Positions 49,940 through 59,225 of a DNA stretch of 64,000 bases are shown in pieces; position 1 is the first letter of the stretch, and the number at the start of each line of letters is the position of its first letter. The position numbers were made by a program, and so were the translations under genes. The notes below the pieces were generated by a model, which was not told the origin of the DNA, made no database searches, and worked only from the letters and a program-made list of their open reading frames with translations. The DNA is taken from the NCBI GenBank assembly GCA_016722075.1, contig JADKGW010000001.1, forward strand, positions 3,038,001 through 3,102,000. The letters run 5' to 3'. Source of the DNA: Candidatus Kouleothrix ribensis (lineage in GTDB: Bacteria > Chloroflexota > Chloroflexia > Chloroflexales > Roseiflexaceae).

Positions 49940-52768
49940 TTAGAGCAGGCCGAGCTCTTCAGCCCGCCGAACAGCCGCCCGCCGATTGGCTACGCCGAGT
50001 TTGGCGTAGATGTTTCTGGTGTGCGTGCGGATGGTGCTCAGTGACACAATCAACTCTTGGGCGATCTGTGGGCCACTCAGATCGGTTCTGAGCAGCCGCA
50101 ATACGTCGCGCTCACGATCGCTCAGTGGCTCAATCAGAGACTGGGAGGCTGGGAGACCAGGAGACCGGGAGACCTGAGTAACTGATCCCCGATCCATCTC
50201 CGTGTCTCCGTGTCTCCATGTCTCCGTGTCTGCTTTGGGGAAGGCGTTCAGGAGCTGTTCGACAGAGCCGGGCAGTATTCCGTACGCTAGCGCCTCCTGA
50301 AGCAGAGCCACCATCAGTGCGCCTTCGTCCACAAACATGCGAACATAACCCTCCGGTTCGGCCAGTGTCAGGGCACGTTGCAATGCTGCGAGTGCAGCCG
50401 GGATTTCGCCATGCATGTGGTGGGTGAGCGCCTGCAGCACCAGGATTTCGATCACGCTTCCAGTGCGCTCACCTGCCTCTGCCGCGCGTAAGAGGCGCTC
50501 TATCAGGCCGATTGCCTCAGCAAGCGAGCTCTTTGTCTGCTGTGCGAGGAGGATTCTCGCCAGCGTGATATGCTCAAACTCGTGCAGGTAGGTTAGTTCA
50601 TCTTGTGCGGAAAGGCCCTGTTCACGCACCCAGCCAAGCGCTTCGTCCAACCGACCCTGCGCAAGCCACACCCGTGCCTTCCGCGCCACAACGGGATGCA
50701 CATTGGGGAACAGATCGCTCGCATATAGGTGTGCTGCCTGATCGAGTAGATCGAGCGTGCCATCCAGATCACCTTCAGCCTTCCGTATACGCGCCATGGC
50801 AACGCACCAGCGATACCGGTTTTGTGGTAGCCCGAGATGTTCGCCGAGCGCTTTGCTCGCCAGAAGGTGCTGCAGGGAGGCAGCAAGATCGTTACCCTCA
50901 TAGAGGAGTACACTCATGCCCACATGCATGTCTGCTGCTCCCCGTAGTGTGGGCCTGTCCGGCGGCGTTGCCACTTGCATGGCCTGTGCATAGATGGACA
51001 TAGCATCGCGCAAGCGGCCTTGCGTCATCCGTATATCTGCCAAGGCAATGGCACAACCAAGCGTGTCGGCGATATGCCCCGCCTGCTGCAAACGTACCAT
51101 GCATTCGGTGTAGGATTGGTATGCTGCTGCGAGAGCCCCATCCGTCCAATAGGCGAGTCCAAGTAAGCCTGCTGCCGCGCCACGCCGCAGATGATCATCT
51201 GCTGGTGCGAGGTCGAGCGTTTGCTGGGCGAATTGTATTGTGTTGGCCACATTGCCCAATGCCAGGGCACTTGCGGCACGGTACAGCGCGATTCCGGCGC
51301 GTAGGCTTCGAAGTTCCGCTTCATCCATGACGGTTGGGTGCCCTCTGGTCGTAGCTAGTAAGGCTTCTTGGGGCATAGCCGTGTCTGCGCCTGATTGTGC
51401 GCCCAACCACCGTTCGGCGTCCTGCAGCCGAGACTCAACACCCTCGATCTGTCCGCTAAGCAGCAATGTTCCGGCATAGTAAACGCTGAGCACGGGTCGG
51501 GTGCGCACCAGTGGCTCGGGGAGCGCCTTGAACCAGCTCAGCAGTGTAGTCTCCTGTCTACTTTGGCTCATGGCTGGCACGGCCAGTTCAACCAAATCCG
51601 CTGCACGGGCGAAATCCTTGGCGGCCAGCGCGTGGCGGATCGCATCGGCGGGCACCCCATTCTCTGCATACCACGCGCTTGCCCGCCGATGAAGCGTGGC
51701 GACCTGTTCGGGTTGTTCGGCCCGCAAATGTGTAGCAAGCACCTCGGCAAAGAGATGGTGATACCGATACCACTGGCGCTGGTCATCGAGCGGAACGACA
51801 AAAAAGTTGCCGCGCTCCAGCTCTTCCAGGATGCGGGATGCAGGACGAAGGGCGAAGGGTGTGGTGCTGTCATGCTGCATCTCTGGTCGTTCATCCAACA
51901 CCGCATCGCAGAGTGGGCCATTCAATCGATCCAGAATAGACGTCTGGAGCAGGAAGTTGCGCACCCGTTCGGGCTGACGCTGGAGCACCTCTTCGACGAG
52001 ATAGTCCACGATATAGCGATTGTCGCCAGCGAAGGCGCGGACGAACTGGCCAATGTCAGCGCGCCCGCGCATTGAGAGCGCCGCCAGTTGGAGGCCAGCA
52101 ATCCAGCCTTCGGTGCGGCGCTCCAGGGCTGCAACGTCTTCTGCCGAGAGGTGCAGATCCATGACCTGACTGAGAAATGCGGCAGCTTCGGGTGGGGTAA
52201 ACCGCAAATCGGCAGCACGCAGCTCAGTCAACTGATCCCGAACGCGTAACCGCGCCAAGGGGAAGTGGGGATCCTCGCGGGTGGTAATCATCAGGTGCAT
52301 CTGCGCTGGCAGATGATCGAGCAGAAAGGCGAGGGCCGTGTCAACCGCTCTAGCATCAACCAGGTGGTAGTCGTCTAGCACAAGCACGAACGGGTCGGGG
52401 GTAGCGGCGATATCGTTGAGCAGCGCGGTCAGGATGGCTTCCTGAGGTGGGGGCTGCGCGGATTGGAGCGCAGCCGCCATCCCTGCGCCAATGGTTGGCG
52501 CAATCGTCTGCAGTGCCGCCACGAGGTACGCCAGAAAGCGGATGGGGTCGCTATCGCCTTCGTCGAGCGACAGCCAGGCGACTGGTCGCGCGCACGCGGC
52601 GAGCCAGGTGCTGACCAGCGTGGTTTTCCCAAAGCCAGCCGGGGCCGCGATCAGGGTCAGTTTGCGGTGCAGTCCCTCGTTCAGCTGCGCGATGAGGCGC
52701 GGGCGCAGGACAACGTTTGGCCGCTGTGGCGGGATGTAGAGTTTCGTGGCTAAGCGTGCGGTCACCAT
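49940..52768 (-). CDS. MalT-like LuxR regulator with ATPase domain
   Basis: ATG 52768 (MVTARLATKLYIPP) gives 942 residues. The Walker A motif is AAPAGFGKTT (residues 41-50), Walker B is FVLVLDDYHLVDARAVDTAL, and the sensor region is LMITTREDPHFPLARLRVRD. Long TPR-like helices follow. The LuxR/GerE HTH lies in the last 65 residues (LSDRERDVLRLLRTDLSGPQ, SLSTIRTHTRNIYAKLGVAN). Two low-complexity insertions interrupt it: one at about residue 300 (FALRPASR) and one just before the HTH (DTETWRHGDTEMDRGSV). MalT relatives are activated by a small molecule and ATP. It is divergent from the six-gene membrane operon across a repeat-rich gap and may control it. Confidence 0.9.
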   Translation of the reverse strand: MVTARLATKLYIPPQRPNVVLRPRLIAQLNEGLHRKLTLIAAPAGFGKTTLVSTWLAACARPVAWLSLDEGDSDPIRFLAYLVAALQTIAPTIGAGMAAALQSAQPPPQEAILTALLNDIAATPDPFVLVLDDYHLVDARAVDTALAFLLDHLPAQMHLMITTREDPHFPLARLRVRDQLTELRAADLRFTPPEAAAFLSQVMDLHLSAEDVAALERRTEGWIAGLQLAALSMRGRADIGQFVRAFAGDNRYIVDYLVEEVLQRQPERVRNFLLQTSILDRLNGPLCDAVLDERPEMQHDSTTPFALRPASRILEELERGNFFVVPLDDQRQWYRYHHLFAEVLATHLRAEQPEQVATLHRRASAWYAENGVPADAIRHALAAKDFARAADLVELAVPAMSQSRQETTLLSWFKALPEPLVRTRPVLSVYYAGTLLLSGQIEGVESRLQDAERWLGAQSGADTAMPQEALLATTRGHPTVMDEAELRSLRAGIALYRAASALALGNVANTIQFAQQTLDLAPADDHLRRGAAAGLLGLAYWTDGALAAAYQSYTECMVRLQQAGHIADTLGCAIALADIRMTQGRLRDAMSIYAQAMQVATPPDRPTLRGAADMHVGMSVLLYEGNDLAASLQHLLASKALGEHLGLPQNRYRWCVAMARIRKAEGDLDGTLDLLDQAAHLYASDLFPNVHPVVARKARVWLAQGRLDEALGWVREQGLSAQDELTYLHEFEHITLARILLAQQTKSSLAEAIGLIERLLRAAEAGERTGSVIEILVLQALTHHMHGEIPAALAALQRALTLAEPEGYVRMFVDEGALMVALLQEALAYGILPGSVEQLLNAFPKADTETWRHGDTEMDRGSVTQVSRSPGLPASQSLIEPLSDRERDVLRLLRTDLSGPQIAQELIVSLSTIRTHTRNIYAKLGVANRRAAVRRAEELGLL

Positions 52769-52928
52769 CGCTCCAGTATACCGTGGGTGTTGCCACGGAA
52801 TCGCCGCGTCACGTTGCGCTGCCCTATATGCACGCACGGCCCGCGCTCCGCGACATTCCGCAGCGACGGTGCCTTGATGGCATCAGGGATAGATCTGGAA
52901 AGTGCGCCCCAGGACGATCGCTGTGACC

Positions 52929-53420
52929 CTAGCGGACGGAGAGTGGAGGCCCAAGTAACTCCATCCCATGCGCGTGCCAGAGGGCTGGATCCTGGGGCGG
53001 CATAGCGTTGGCCTTTGTCACCTCACGAAAGAAAGCCTCCATCGCACCGGCCGGCAGAAACGTGACCAGGATCCGTCCGCGCGCGTCGCCGACATAGGCC
53101 CACACGTGCGGCACCCGTCGCGGCGCCAGCAGCGAGTCGCCTGGCCGCAGCGTACAGCGCTCTGCGCCGACCTCGAAGACGAAGTCGCCCTCCAGAATGT
53201 AGAACCACTCGTCCTGGTCGTAGTGCAGGTGGCGGGCCGGGCCGCCCCTGGCGTGGAAAGTATTTTCGAGCACCAGCACGCCCTGGCTGTCCTGCGAGGT
53301 CAGCTTGAAGTCGATCGTGCTGATGCCCAGGCTACGCTGCTCACCGAAGCGATCCACACCGGCCGGCACGCGCAGCAGTGCGCCTGGAGTCGATGAACGC
53401 GGTGGATTTTGTTCCATCAT
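52929..53420 (-). CDS. Cupin-domain protein
   Basis: The 163-residue protein has both cupin motifs: ARHLHYDQDEWFYILEGDFV (His, His, Glu) and LRPGDSLLAPRRVPHVWAYV (terminal His). It carries N- and C-terminal extensions, with a C-terminal part reading FREVTKANAMPPQDPALWHA HGMELLGPPL. AAAGGAAAC precedes ATG 53420. It resembles small quercetinase-like or auxiliary cupins; substrate unknown. It follows the hydrolase at 53515-54543 on the same strand, 94 bp downstream, and may be cotranscribed. Confidence 0.88.
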   Translation of the reverse strand: MMEQNPPRSSTPGALLRVPAGVDRFGEQRSLGISTIDFKLTSQDSQGVLVLENTFHARGGPARHLHYDQDEWFYILEGDFVFEVGAERCTLRPGDSLLAPRRVPHVWAYVGDARGRILVTFLPAGAMEAFFREVTKANAMPPQDPALWHAHGMELLGPPLSVR

Positions 53421-53514
53421 TGCGTTTCCTTTGCGACATGCGATGCTGTCATCGGCTCAGCCGGAACAAGCGCCGGCCGCACGTGCCACACGGCAGCCGG
53501 CGCAAGCCCCTACC

Positions 53515-54543
53515 TTACCGTCGGCGGAGCTGCTCAACCATCTGCACAATGGCTGCAACAGCGGCCGCCGGCTGTTCAAATTGGATGTTGTGGTGGCTCT
53601 TGCCGGCGAACAGCTGACGGCTATCAGACGACAACTGGAGCAGCGCGGACTGCTCGCGTTGCCATGTTTCATCCGCACCCAGGCTCCCCTCGGGCAGCCC
53701 GCGCGAGAGAACGATGAGAGGCACACTGCCCAGGGTCGTGACTCGGTGCGCCTGCGCGAGACTCTCCTGCATGCCCCGCCCCTCGTCGATCGCTGCCTGA
53801 AGCGCACGAGTGGTCACGGAGTGCGCCGTATAGGCGTTCGCAGCGGCTGGCGATAGGCCCGCCACGGGATCGGTCATGAGGCGAACCAGGCCTACCCGTG
53901 CTGGAAGCGTGAGCAGATTCGTGAGAAACCGGTTGGCTATCGATACTGCGCCCGAGTCCGGCGGCGTAGCAGATACGAGTGTGCCGGCCTCCCCTGGGTT
54001 CATCGATTCGATCAGCACCACACCCACGACTTCTGCGGCATAGTCGTGCGCGAACACCCGTACCGGTGCGCCGCCCAGCGAGTGCCCGACCAGCACATAC
54101 GGGCCTGGAATACCAGCGCGCTCGAGTAAGCGGTGCAGCTCTTGCGCGAAGTGCTCCGCGGTGCGTGGCAGCGGCCCAGCCTCACTGTAGCCCATCCCCG
54201 CGCGGTCGTAGGTGCAGACCCGCGTGGTCTTCGCGGCTTCCGATTGCACCCGGCTCCATCCTCCGGACCAGTCGCCCCAGCCTGCGTCGATGACGACGGT
54301 CGGGGTGCCTGTGCCCACGCAGTGGATGTGCAGCCGATACCCGCCCACGTCAACCATCTGACCGGGCGGGGGATACGCCCGCAGGTCGGCGGCTTCGGCG
54401 GCCGACTCGTAGGCCGCCCCGGCCAGCCCCAGGAGGATGATCAGCCCGACAATCACGGCCAGGCCCTTGCCGATCCTGCGCAGCACCCGCCCCAGGTTCC
54501 AGGGGTGGGATGCTGGCTGCGGAGCGTTCATGCGCGTCGCCAT
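53515..54543 (-). CDS. Membrane-anchored alpha/beta hydrolase
   Basis: The 342-residue protein has an N-terminal helix (GLAVIVGLIILLGLAGAAYE, residues 27-46). A hydrolase domain follows with RLHIHCVGTGTPTVVIDAGW, YVLVGHSLGGAPVRVFAHDY (Ser155), VVLIESMNPGE and the catalytic-His region FAGKSHHNIQFEQPAAAVAA. The anchored N-terminus and hydrolase core suggest an enzyme acting at the outer face of the membrane. The H-x-H-x-x pair (SHHNI) is typical of this family branch. Its position upstream of the cupin suggests shared expression. Confidence 0.87.
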   Translation of the reverse strand: MATRMNAPQPASHPWNLGRVLRRIGKGLAVIVGLIILLGLAGAAYESAAEAADLRAYPPPGQMVDVGGYRLHIHCVGTGTPTVVIDAGWGDWSGGWSRVQSEAAKTTRVCTYDRAGMGYSEAGPLPRTAEHFAQELHRLLERAGIPGPYVLVGHSLGGAPVRVFAHDYAAEVVGVVLIESMNPGEAGTLVSATPPDSGAVSIANRFLTNLLTLPARVGLVRLMTDPVAGLSPAAANAYTAHSVTTRALQAAIDEGRGMQESLAQAHRVTTLGSVPLIVLSRGLPEGSLGADETWQREQSALLQLSSDSRQLFAGKSHHNIQFEQPAAAVAAIVQMVEQLRRR

Positions 54544-54675
54544 AGTAGCTACCTCTGCCTTCTGCGCCTCTGCACCGTGTCAGCTCTGGCTGTCATGGGC
54601 CAACGATTGGCCCCCGCAGCAAAAATCAGGTCATAGCGCTGCCCGTTCTGGGGGCGTTCTCAAGGACATCGGTCA

Positions 54676-54954
54676 TTACAGCAACTGCCCTCCCAAACCG
54701 GCAGGCGCTCCACCTACGCCTGCTGCGGAACTGCTCGGCGTGGGCATGTTCACCCCTTTGACGAGCAGATCCACGATGCGAACCAGCCCGGCGTTCGCGA
54801 CGACGTTCGCTGCTGTGGTGGCCGCGTCGCCTGGGGCATACAACATCGGCGTCACATAGCCAACGGCGAAGCCGCCAAAGATGCCGGCGATGAGATAGAG
54901 CAGCCCGGCGATTCGCGCGAGGCGCTTCGGTGCATTCGGTAGCGTGCGCATCAT
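54676..54954 (-). CDS. DUF4386 protein shortened by internal deletion
   Basis: ATG 54954 follows AAGGAG and gives 92 residues. The first 57 are the typical DUF4386 opening: RLARIAGLLYLIAGIFGGFA, VGYVTPMLYAPGDAATTAAN and VVANAGLVRI. The frame then jumps to VDLLVKGVNMPTPSSSAAGV, which resembles the family's C-terminal end. The middle, with about five helices, is missing. A deletion that kept the frame is the likely cause. The product would have one or two helices. Confidence 0.72.
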   Translation of the reverse strand: MMRTLPNAPKRLARIAGLLYLIAGIFGGFAVGYVTPMLYAPGDAATTAANVVANAGLVRIVDLLVKGVNMPTPSSSAAGVGGAPAGLGGQLL

Positions 54955-55087
54955 GGTCAACTCCTTACTCTGCGCTTGATTGAGCTGAAGCGAGATACCA
55001 CAGAGCGGGGCGGGGACGCGCAATGCAAACAAACGATGATCGTAGAGCGGGGGATCCCCTTGAGTAGAAGGGCACTATACCACATAT

Positions 55088-55161
55088 TGTATATACATGC
55101 AATTGCCAAACAGCGGATTTTACCTTTTCTAAAAGGCGAGTGCATGCTATACTGTATATAC
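55088..55161 (+). promoter_or_regulatory. Promoter region with repeated TGTATATAC
   Basis: TGTATATAC occurs at 55088-55096 and 55153-55161. A TATACT box at 55148-55153 overlaps the second copy, 32 bp before the start of the small gene at 55185. The repeats are good candidates for operators of an autoregulating DNA-binding protein. A convincing -35 box was not found. Confidence 0.5.
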
Positions 55162-55184
55162 GATAATAGTCTATGGAGACAGAC

Positions 55185-55385
55185 ATGAAGGTCACACGCC
55201 GGGCGGACAGCGCGAAAAGCGGGCACCTGCTGATCTCAGTACCGGCCAGCCGGGTCGCGGAGGTTGAGGCCGCATTGATGTTTCTGGAGGAGAAGCGCCA
55301 GCAGCGCGGGTCACATGTCGTGATTGACCTGATTGTCCGATCCGCACTGCGCAACGGATGGCGGCCAACACCGCCCGCACAGTGA
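55185..55385 (+). CDS. Small ribbon-helix-helix-like protein
   Basis: ATG 55185, with GGAG 6 bp upstream, gives 66 residues; an ATG at 55173 is less well placed. A strand GHLLISVPASRVAEVEAALM, a helix and a second helix HVVIDLIVRSALRNGW give a pattern close to ribbon-helix-helix or CopG-type regulators. It is preceded by a promoter with duplicated TGTATATAC. It may be an orphan antitoxin or plasmid-type regulator. No toxin gene is adjacent. Confidence 0.55.
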   Translation: MKVTRRADSAKSGHLLISVPASRVAEVEAALMFLEEKRQQRGSHVVIDLIVRSALRNGWRPTPPAQ

Positions 55386-55623
55386 TGAGCGAACCAGCGG
55401 GTTCTCTTGGAGGGCCGTTGACCCTCCAGACCTCCCATTGTGTGCCTGAACAGTGCATTGACGATTCATAAATCGAGATAGACTCCATGCTTCAAAACTG
55501 GTGGCAGTCAGCAGGAATGGCGAGGCAATCACGATCTCTGCCCTATGCTGGCTTGGACTGACCATGCGCCTAGCGGCTGGGGCTTGTATGGCGCCCGAGG
55601 CGTAGGTTTTGTAATTCGCGCGC

Positions 55624-55912
55624 TTACAACAGTTCATTTTTTTGCCCAAACAATTTTGACTGCTTGGACGCATTTCCAGTCACAAGATTCCCGTCAACAG
55701 TAACGCCTGGGCCAGTATGTTGCGCGCCTTGACGCTCGAGCGTCGTAGCTTCGGTTCCTGCGACGGTAGCCTTTCTTCCTTTGAGGATCCCCGCATTGGC
55801 CAAAATCACCGGGGCTAGACAAATGGCCGCCACCTCTTTTCTGTCTCTGTCCATTTCTTTGGCAATGCGCAGCGCTTCGTCGTTGGCAAAAGTGGATATG
55901 GGGTGTTGACAT
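55624..55912 (-). pseudogene. DJ-1/PfpI-family fragment
   Basis: The frame gives NDEALRIAKEMDRDRKEVAA, ICLAPVILANAGILKGRKAT, and VTVDGNLVTGNA. AAICLAP is the nucleophile-elbow region with the conserved cysteine, and VTVDGNLVTGN is the family C-terminal motif. The upstream 70-80 residues (the Rossmann start and G-G-x-G loop) are not in any nearby frame. After TGNA the sequence continues with non-family residues to a stop at 55624. It is truncated at both ends. Confidence 0.75.
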
Positions 55913-55965
55913 AGACGACCTCGCAGTGCTTCAGGATCGCGTCAGGAGCACGATCATGCGGCGAA

Positions 55966-56571
55966 TCAGCGGAGCAATCCCTCAGATAGACCAGGCACGA
56001 CAAGTTGCTGGACGATCAGTTCCTGGAGCTTGATGCGGTTATAGCGCTGCAACATGATCGGGTAGCCGTTGATAATCAGGTTGAACAGCGCCATCCATCC
56101 AGCGGCATCGAACCATCCTTGGAGCAACGCGGCGCTGACGCACACGAGCATGAGTACGAACACGTACACATGGCCGGTTTCGGCGTTCCGCATCTCGTCA
56201 TCCAGATGGCGCAAAGCTGTAGGCGTCCGGTCTTTTGGAAATCGCAGGGTTGGACTCAACAGTGCGAGCGGTCCGCGACGTACCAGCTGTTTGAACAGGC
56301 GAACACCCAGCCGTTCGTACAAGTGGCCACTTCGCTCGAACGTGTTGATAGCGTAACAGCCGGGCGGCAAGGAGAAATGGACAACTTGACCCACAATGGC
56401 AACCCACGACATGGCCAGCCAATACACAACAGCCATCAGGCTCAGCGAGGTCAGGAGAACCCCAAGGATTCCAGCTACGCCGATCACCAAGCCAAGGTAG
56501 TTCAGTGCTCTGGGCAGTTCCCTTGCCCACAAGGCGACGCCGCTTAGCAGGAGAAGCCACAAGGCGTTCAC
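55966..56571 (-). CDS. Membrane protein, apparent chimera of DUF4386-like start and acyltransferase-like body
   Basis: The 201-residue protein starts LWLLLLSGVALWARELPRAL NYLGLVIGVAGIL, which looks like the C-terminal part of DUF4386 proteins. From residue 75 it reads INTFERSGHLYERLGVRLFK QLVRRG, then DEMRNAETGHVYVFVLMLVC and NLIINGYPIMLQRYNRIKLQ. That second part resembles the CrtO-like glycosyl-diaponeurosporenoate acyltransferase superfamily of membrane proteins. The junction near residue 40-50 suggests gene fusion by deletion. Four or five membrane helices are predicted. Its activity is unknown. Confidence 0.6.
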   Translation of the reverse strand: MNALWLLLLSGVALWARELPRALNYLGLVIGVAGILGVLLTSLSLMAVVYWLAMSWVAIVGQVVHFSLPPGCYAINTFERSGHLYERLGVRLFKQLVRRGPLALLSPTLRFPKDRTPTALRHLDDEMRNAETGHVYVFVLMLVCVSAALLQGWFDAAGWMALFNLIINGYPIMLQRYNRIKLQELIVQQLVVPGLSEGLLR

Positions 56572-57454
56572 AATTGTTTCCCCGCCGCCGCGCCACCACC
56601 AGCGGCGCGAATCTGTAGTCTAGGCACAGCCAGGATGGTAGACGGCTTGAAGAAAGAGACGAGGATGGCATCGATGGCCGGGCAAGCGCACTGTACCGCC
56701 CACCGCCCTGCTGGAGTACAATCAACGGGCAGCTGTGGCCCAGCGTACCAAGCGCCACGCGAGCAGCCCGATCGTGGAGCGTGTATAACCGCGTGACGAG
56801 CTTGGTATACCAGTTTCAGCTTACATCAGAGTGGCCACATTTGCAGGAAAGAGAGCGATCGTTAAGGAAAAGATACCTTCACACACCAGTCAGAGCGAAA
56901 ACATGGGTTGCCCGATCACCAGGTAATGCAGCGCCGCCGCACACACCGCCGGGGCAGCACTTTTCAGCTGCGGCTGGGAGAAACGTGACCATCAGGTCAA
57001 GGAGGCTGCCGAACGGCTGTGTTTCACGCCAGCCGCACTTCGAGCGCTTCCAGCCAGGCGCGGTTCCCCAACAAACATCGCCACGGCATATCGCCGCTGC
57101 GATTGCGTTCGTAACCCTCTTGACTCTCCAGTTGCTCGAGACTCTATAATAATCAGGACGTACGCAGTCGGCGTGTTTGCCTGCGGCAGCATGGTCCGTG
57201 TCTGTTCTCGCGTGTTCGGTATTGCGCGCTACGAGCACAAAACCGAACATACACACGATGCCGTACCGCTCTGCCGCAGGCAGGCATTGCCCGAGACGCG
57301 GGCCACCGCGTAACTCCTGTAATAATCTGGAATGAGCGGCAAGGAGGCAAGGAAGGTACATGAAACGTTCGTTCGGAGGCGCTGTGGAAGCTGTAGCTGC
57401 GTTTCCAAGCGACGTGCTCGATCAGTGCCGGAAGTCGCAGGGGGAAACCAAACG
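56572..57454. other. Gap of about 880 bp without a supported gene
   Basis: Plus-strand codons around 56710-56790 read LLEYNQRAAVAQRTKRHASS PIVERV, which might be a protein tail. The rest has no consistent coding signal in any frame, and no family was recognised. Several stop-rich segments suggest degraded sequence. Confidence 0.4.
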
Positions 57455-58321
57455 ATGTTTAGAATTGGCGAGTTCAGTAAACTGACGATGACGGCAATAA
57501 CACAACTGCGGTACTATGACGAGATTGGTCTGTTCCAGCCTCAATACATTGATCAGCTTACCGGGTACCGCTATTACAGTATGGCGCAGGTACCGCAGTT
57601 GCATCGCATTCTGGCACTGAAAGAATTGGGGCTTTCGCTTGAGCAGATTCAGCGACTTGTCGCTGACGATATCTCCGTCGAAGAATTGCGAGGCATGCTT
57701 GTGCTGAAGAAAGCACAGGTGGAGCAAGACGTGCGCGCTGAGATCATGCGCCTCAGAAACATCGAAATCCACCTCCAGCAGATTACAAATGACGGCAAAC
57801 TGCCGCAGGACGGAATTACCCTCAAAAGGCTCCCAACGATGGCATTTCTTGGTGCTCGCAGGATCTTTCCCAAGGTGTCAGACGGTGCCGCCTACATCAT
57901 CGAAATCTCACAGCTTGTCCCCAAGAAGCTGCCGAAAACGCTCGTGGGCCATTTCACCGTACTCTTCCACGGAGATGCCTTTGACGTCGAAAACGCCGAC
58001 ATTGAGCTTGGTTTTTTACTCAACGCCGCCGAGAGCATGCCGATGCAGGTTGACCACGACGACGAATTTTCCCCAAGCCTCCTGGCCGAGGTAGCATCAG
58101 CGGCCTGTGCGCTCCACGTTGGCCCCCTTGACACCATCATCGAGACCTACGCCAAGGTAGGGCGCTGGATCGAACGCAACCACTACACACTCGCAGGGCC
58201 GGTTCGCGAGGTTTTCATCACGCCGCCACAGCCCGATGCACGAAACGAGGCCGTGTGTGAGATTCAGATCCCGGTCGAGGCAATATCATACCCCCCGCGA
58301 TCTAGTCAAGTGGGAATGTGA
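57455..58321 (+). CDS. MerR-family regulator with GyrI-like effector domain
   Basis: ATG 57455, preceded by AGGGGGAAA, gives 288 residues. The N-terminal MerR winged helix is clear: FRIGEFSKLTMTAITQLRYY, DEIGLFQPQYIDQLTGYRYY and LHRILALKELGLSLEQIQRL. A dimerisation helix (residues 75-120) follows. The C-terminal GyrI-like effector-binding domain (residues 130-280) has strands such as GALFLG/FLGARRIFPKVSD and ends AVCEIQIPVEA. BmrR-type relatives bind hydrophobic drugs and activate efflux genes. No efflux gene is adjacent. Confidence 0.9.
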   Translation: MFRIGEFSKLTMTAITQLRYYDEIGLFQPQYIDQLTGYRYYSMAQVPQLHRILALKELGLSLEQIQRLVADDISVEELRGMLVLKKAQVEQDVRAEIMRLRNIEIHLQQITNDGKLPQDGITLKRLPTMAFLGARRIFPKVSDGAAYIIEISQLVPKKLPKTLVGHFTVLFHGDAFDVENADIELGFLLNAAESMPMQVDHDDEFSPSLLAEVASAACALHVGPLDTIIETYAKVGRWIERNHYTLAGPVREVFITPPQPDARNEAVCEIQIPVEAISYPPRSSQVGM

Positions 58322-58385
58322 GAGTCCTGGTGGTTGGAGTCTCACATACACTGACCACTCTCCCAACCATGAACTGCGTGAGTGT

Positions 58386-58538
58386 ATGCGAAGGACGTGT
58401 CAGGTGCTGTGCGTAGCGGAAACGAGGGAGGAAGAAGCTGACCCCGAAGCGATGAGGTTGCTCATCGAGCCATGGGCAGAAGTGCCATCTGTGAACGTCA
58501 TGGATACCCGCGCGAGACATCCCGTGGGTAGGAAGTAG
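58386..58538 (+). CDS. Uncertain 50-residue ORF
   Basis: MRRTCQVLCVAETREEEADP EAMRLLIEPWAEVPSVNVMD TRARHPVGRK is a possible small protein between the MerR gene and the next gene. The ribosome site is weak. It has an acidic helix and a Pro-rich tail. It may be a chance frame. Confidence 0.3.
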   Translation: MRRTCQVLCVAETREEEADPEAMRLLIEPWAEVPSVNVMDTRARHPVGRK

Positions 58539-58565
58539 TAGTAGGCCGCAGGAGGAAAGAACATC

Positions 58566-58964
58566 ATGACATCACCGCGTTCCGCCCTAAAGCGCACGTT
58601 TCAGGTTACGATCGACATCGAAGCAACCGTACAGGAAACACCACCCGAAGAACGTTGTTCTCAGCCAGCACACCTCCGTTATCATCGCGCCCTCGTGCAA
58701 CAGCTTCAAGCACATCCAGCGCAACTGCATCATTTATTACGCGCCGCTGCAACATCGGCAATGCAGCAAGCGACGCAGTTGCTTGTTGCAGAATATGGTT
58801 GGGGCGGTGTTTCGGACCAGCAATTGCTCCAACCGCTCATAGCAAGGCTAGAGCCTATGGCGCAGCGCTATTTTCTAGAGGAAGTTGAGGATGGGGCCAA
58901 TGTGTACTACTTTGATGGCTATGACGCAACGGTTGTGCATGTAGAGATGACCGAACTGGAGTAG
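58566..58964 (+). CDS. Hypothetical protein, 132 residues
   Basis: ATG 58566 follows a strong AGGAGGAAAG. The protein has a strand (RTFQVTIDIEATV), helical middle (QPAHLRYHRALVQQLQAHPA, QLHHLLRAAATSAMQQATQL) and an acidic end (YFLEEVEDGANVYYFDGYDA TVVHVEMTELE). Composition and the ribosome site support a real gene. No family is recognised. A helix-rich centre flanked by strands suggests a small globular soluble protein. Confidence 0.65.
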   Translation: MTSPRSALKRTFQVTIDIEATVQETPPEERCSQPAHLRYHRALVQQLQAHPAQLHHLLRAAATSAMQQATQLLVAEYGWGGVSDQQLLQPLIARLEPMAQRYFLEEVEDGANVYYFDGYDATVVHVEMTELE

Positions 58965-59225
58965 TGCTGGGGGCGGTGGTGTCACTCTATCAATACAAAG
59001 CCAGCCCCACCATTTTCGACCTATGGCTTTGTGACGCCCTAAACCCCACTCTCTCCGACAAACTGCTAGCATCTCGGCCCGTATCTAACACAAGACCGAG
59101 GCGAACCGTGCGATCCGGCCACAGACCCAATGCGGATCGCCCCTGCCCCCTATCGCGGCTATACTTCTGTTACGCAGCACAACGCCGGGTGACCGACGCC
59201 CAGGACAGCAGAGAAAGGAAGACCA

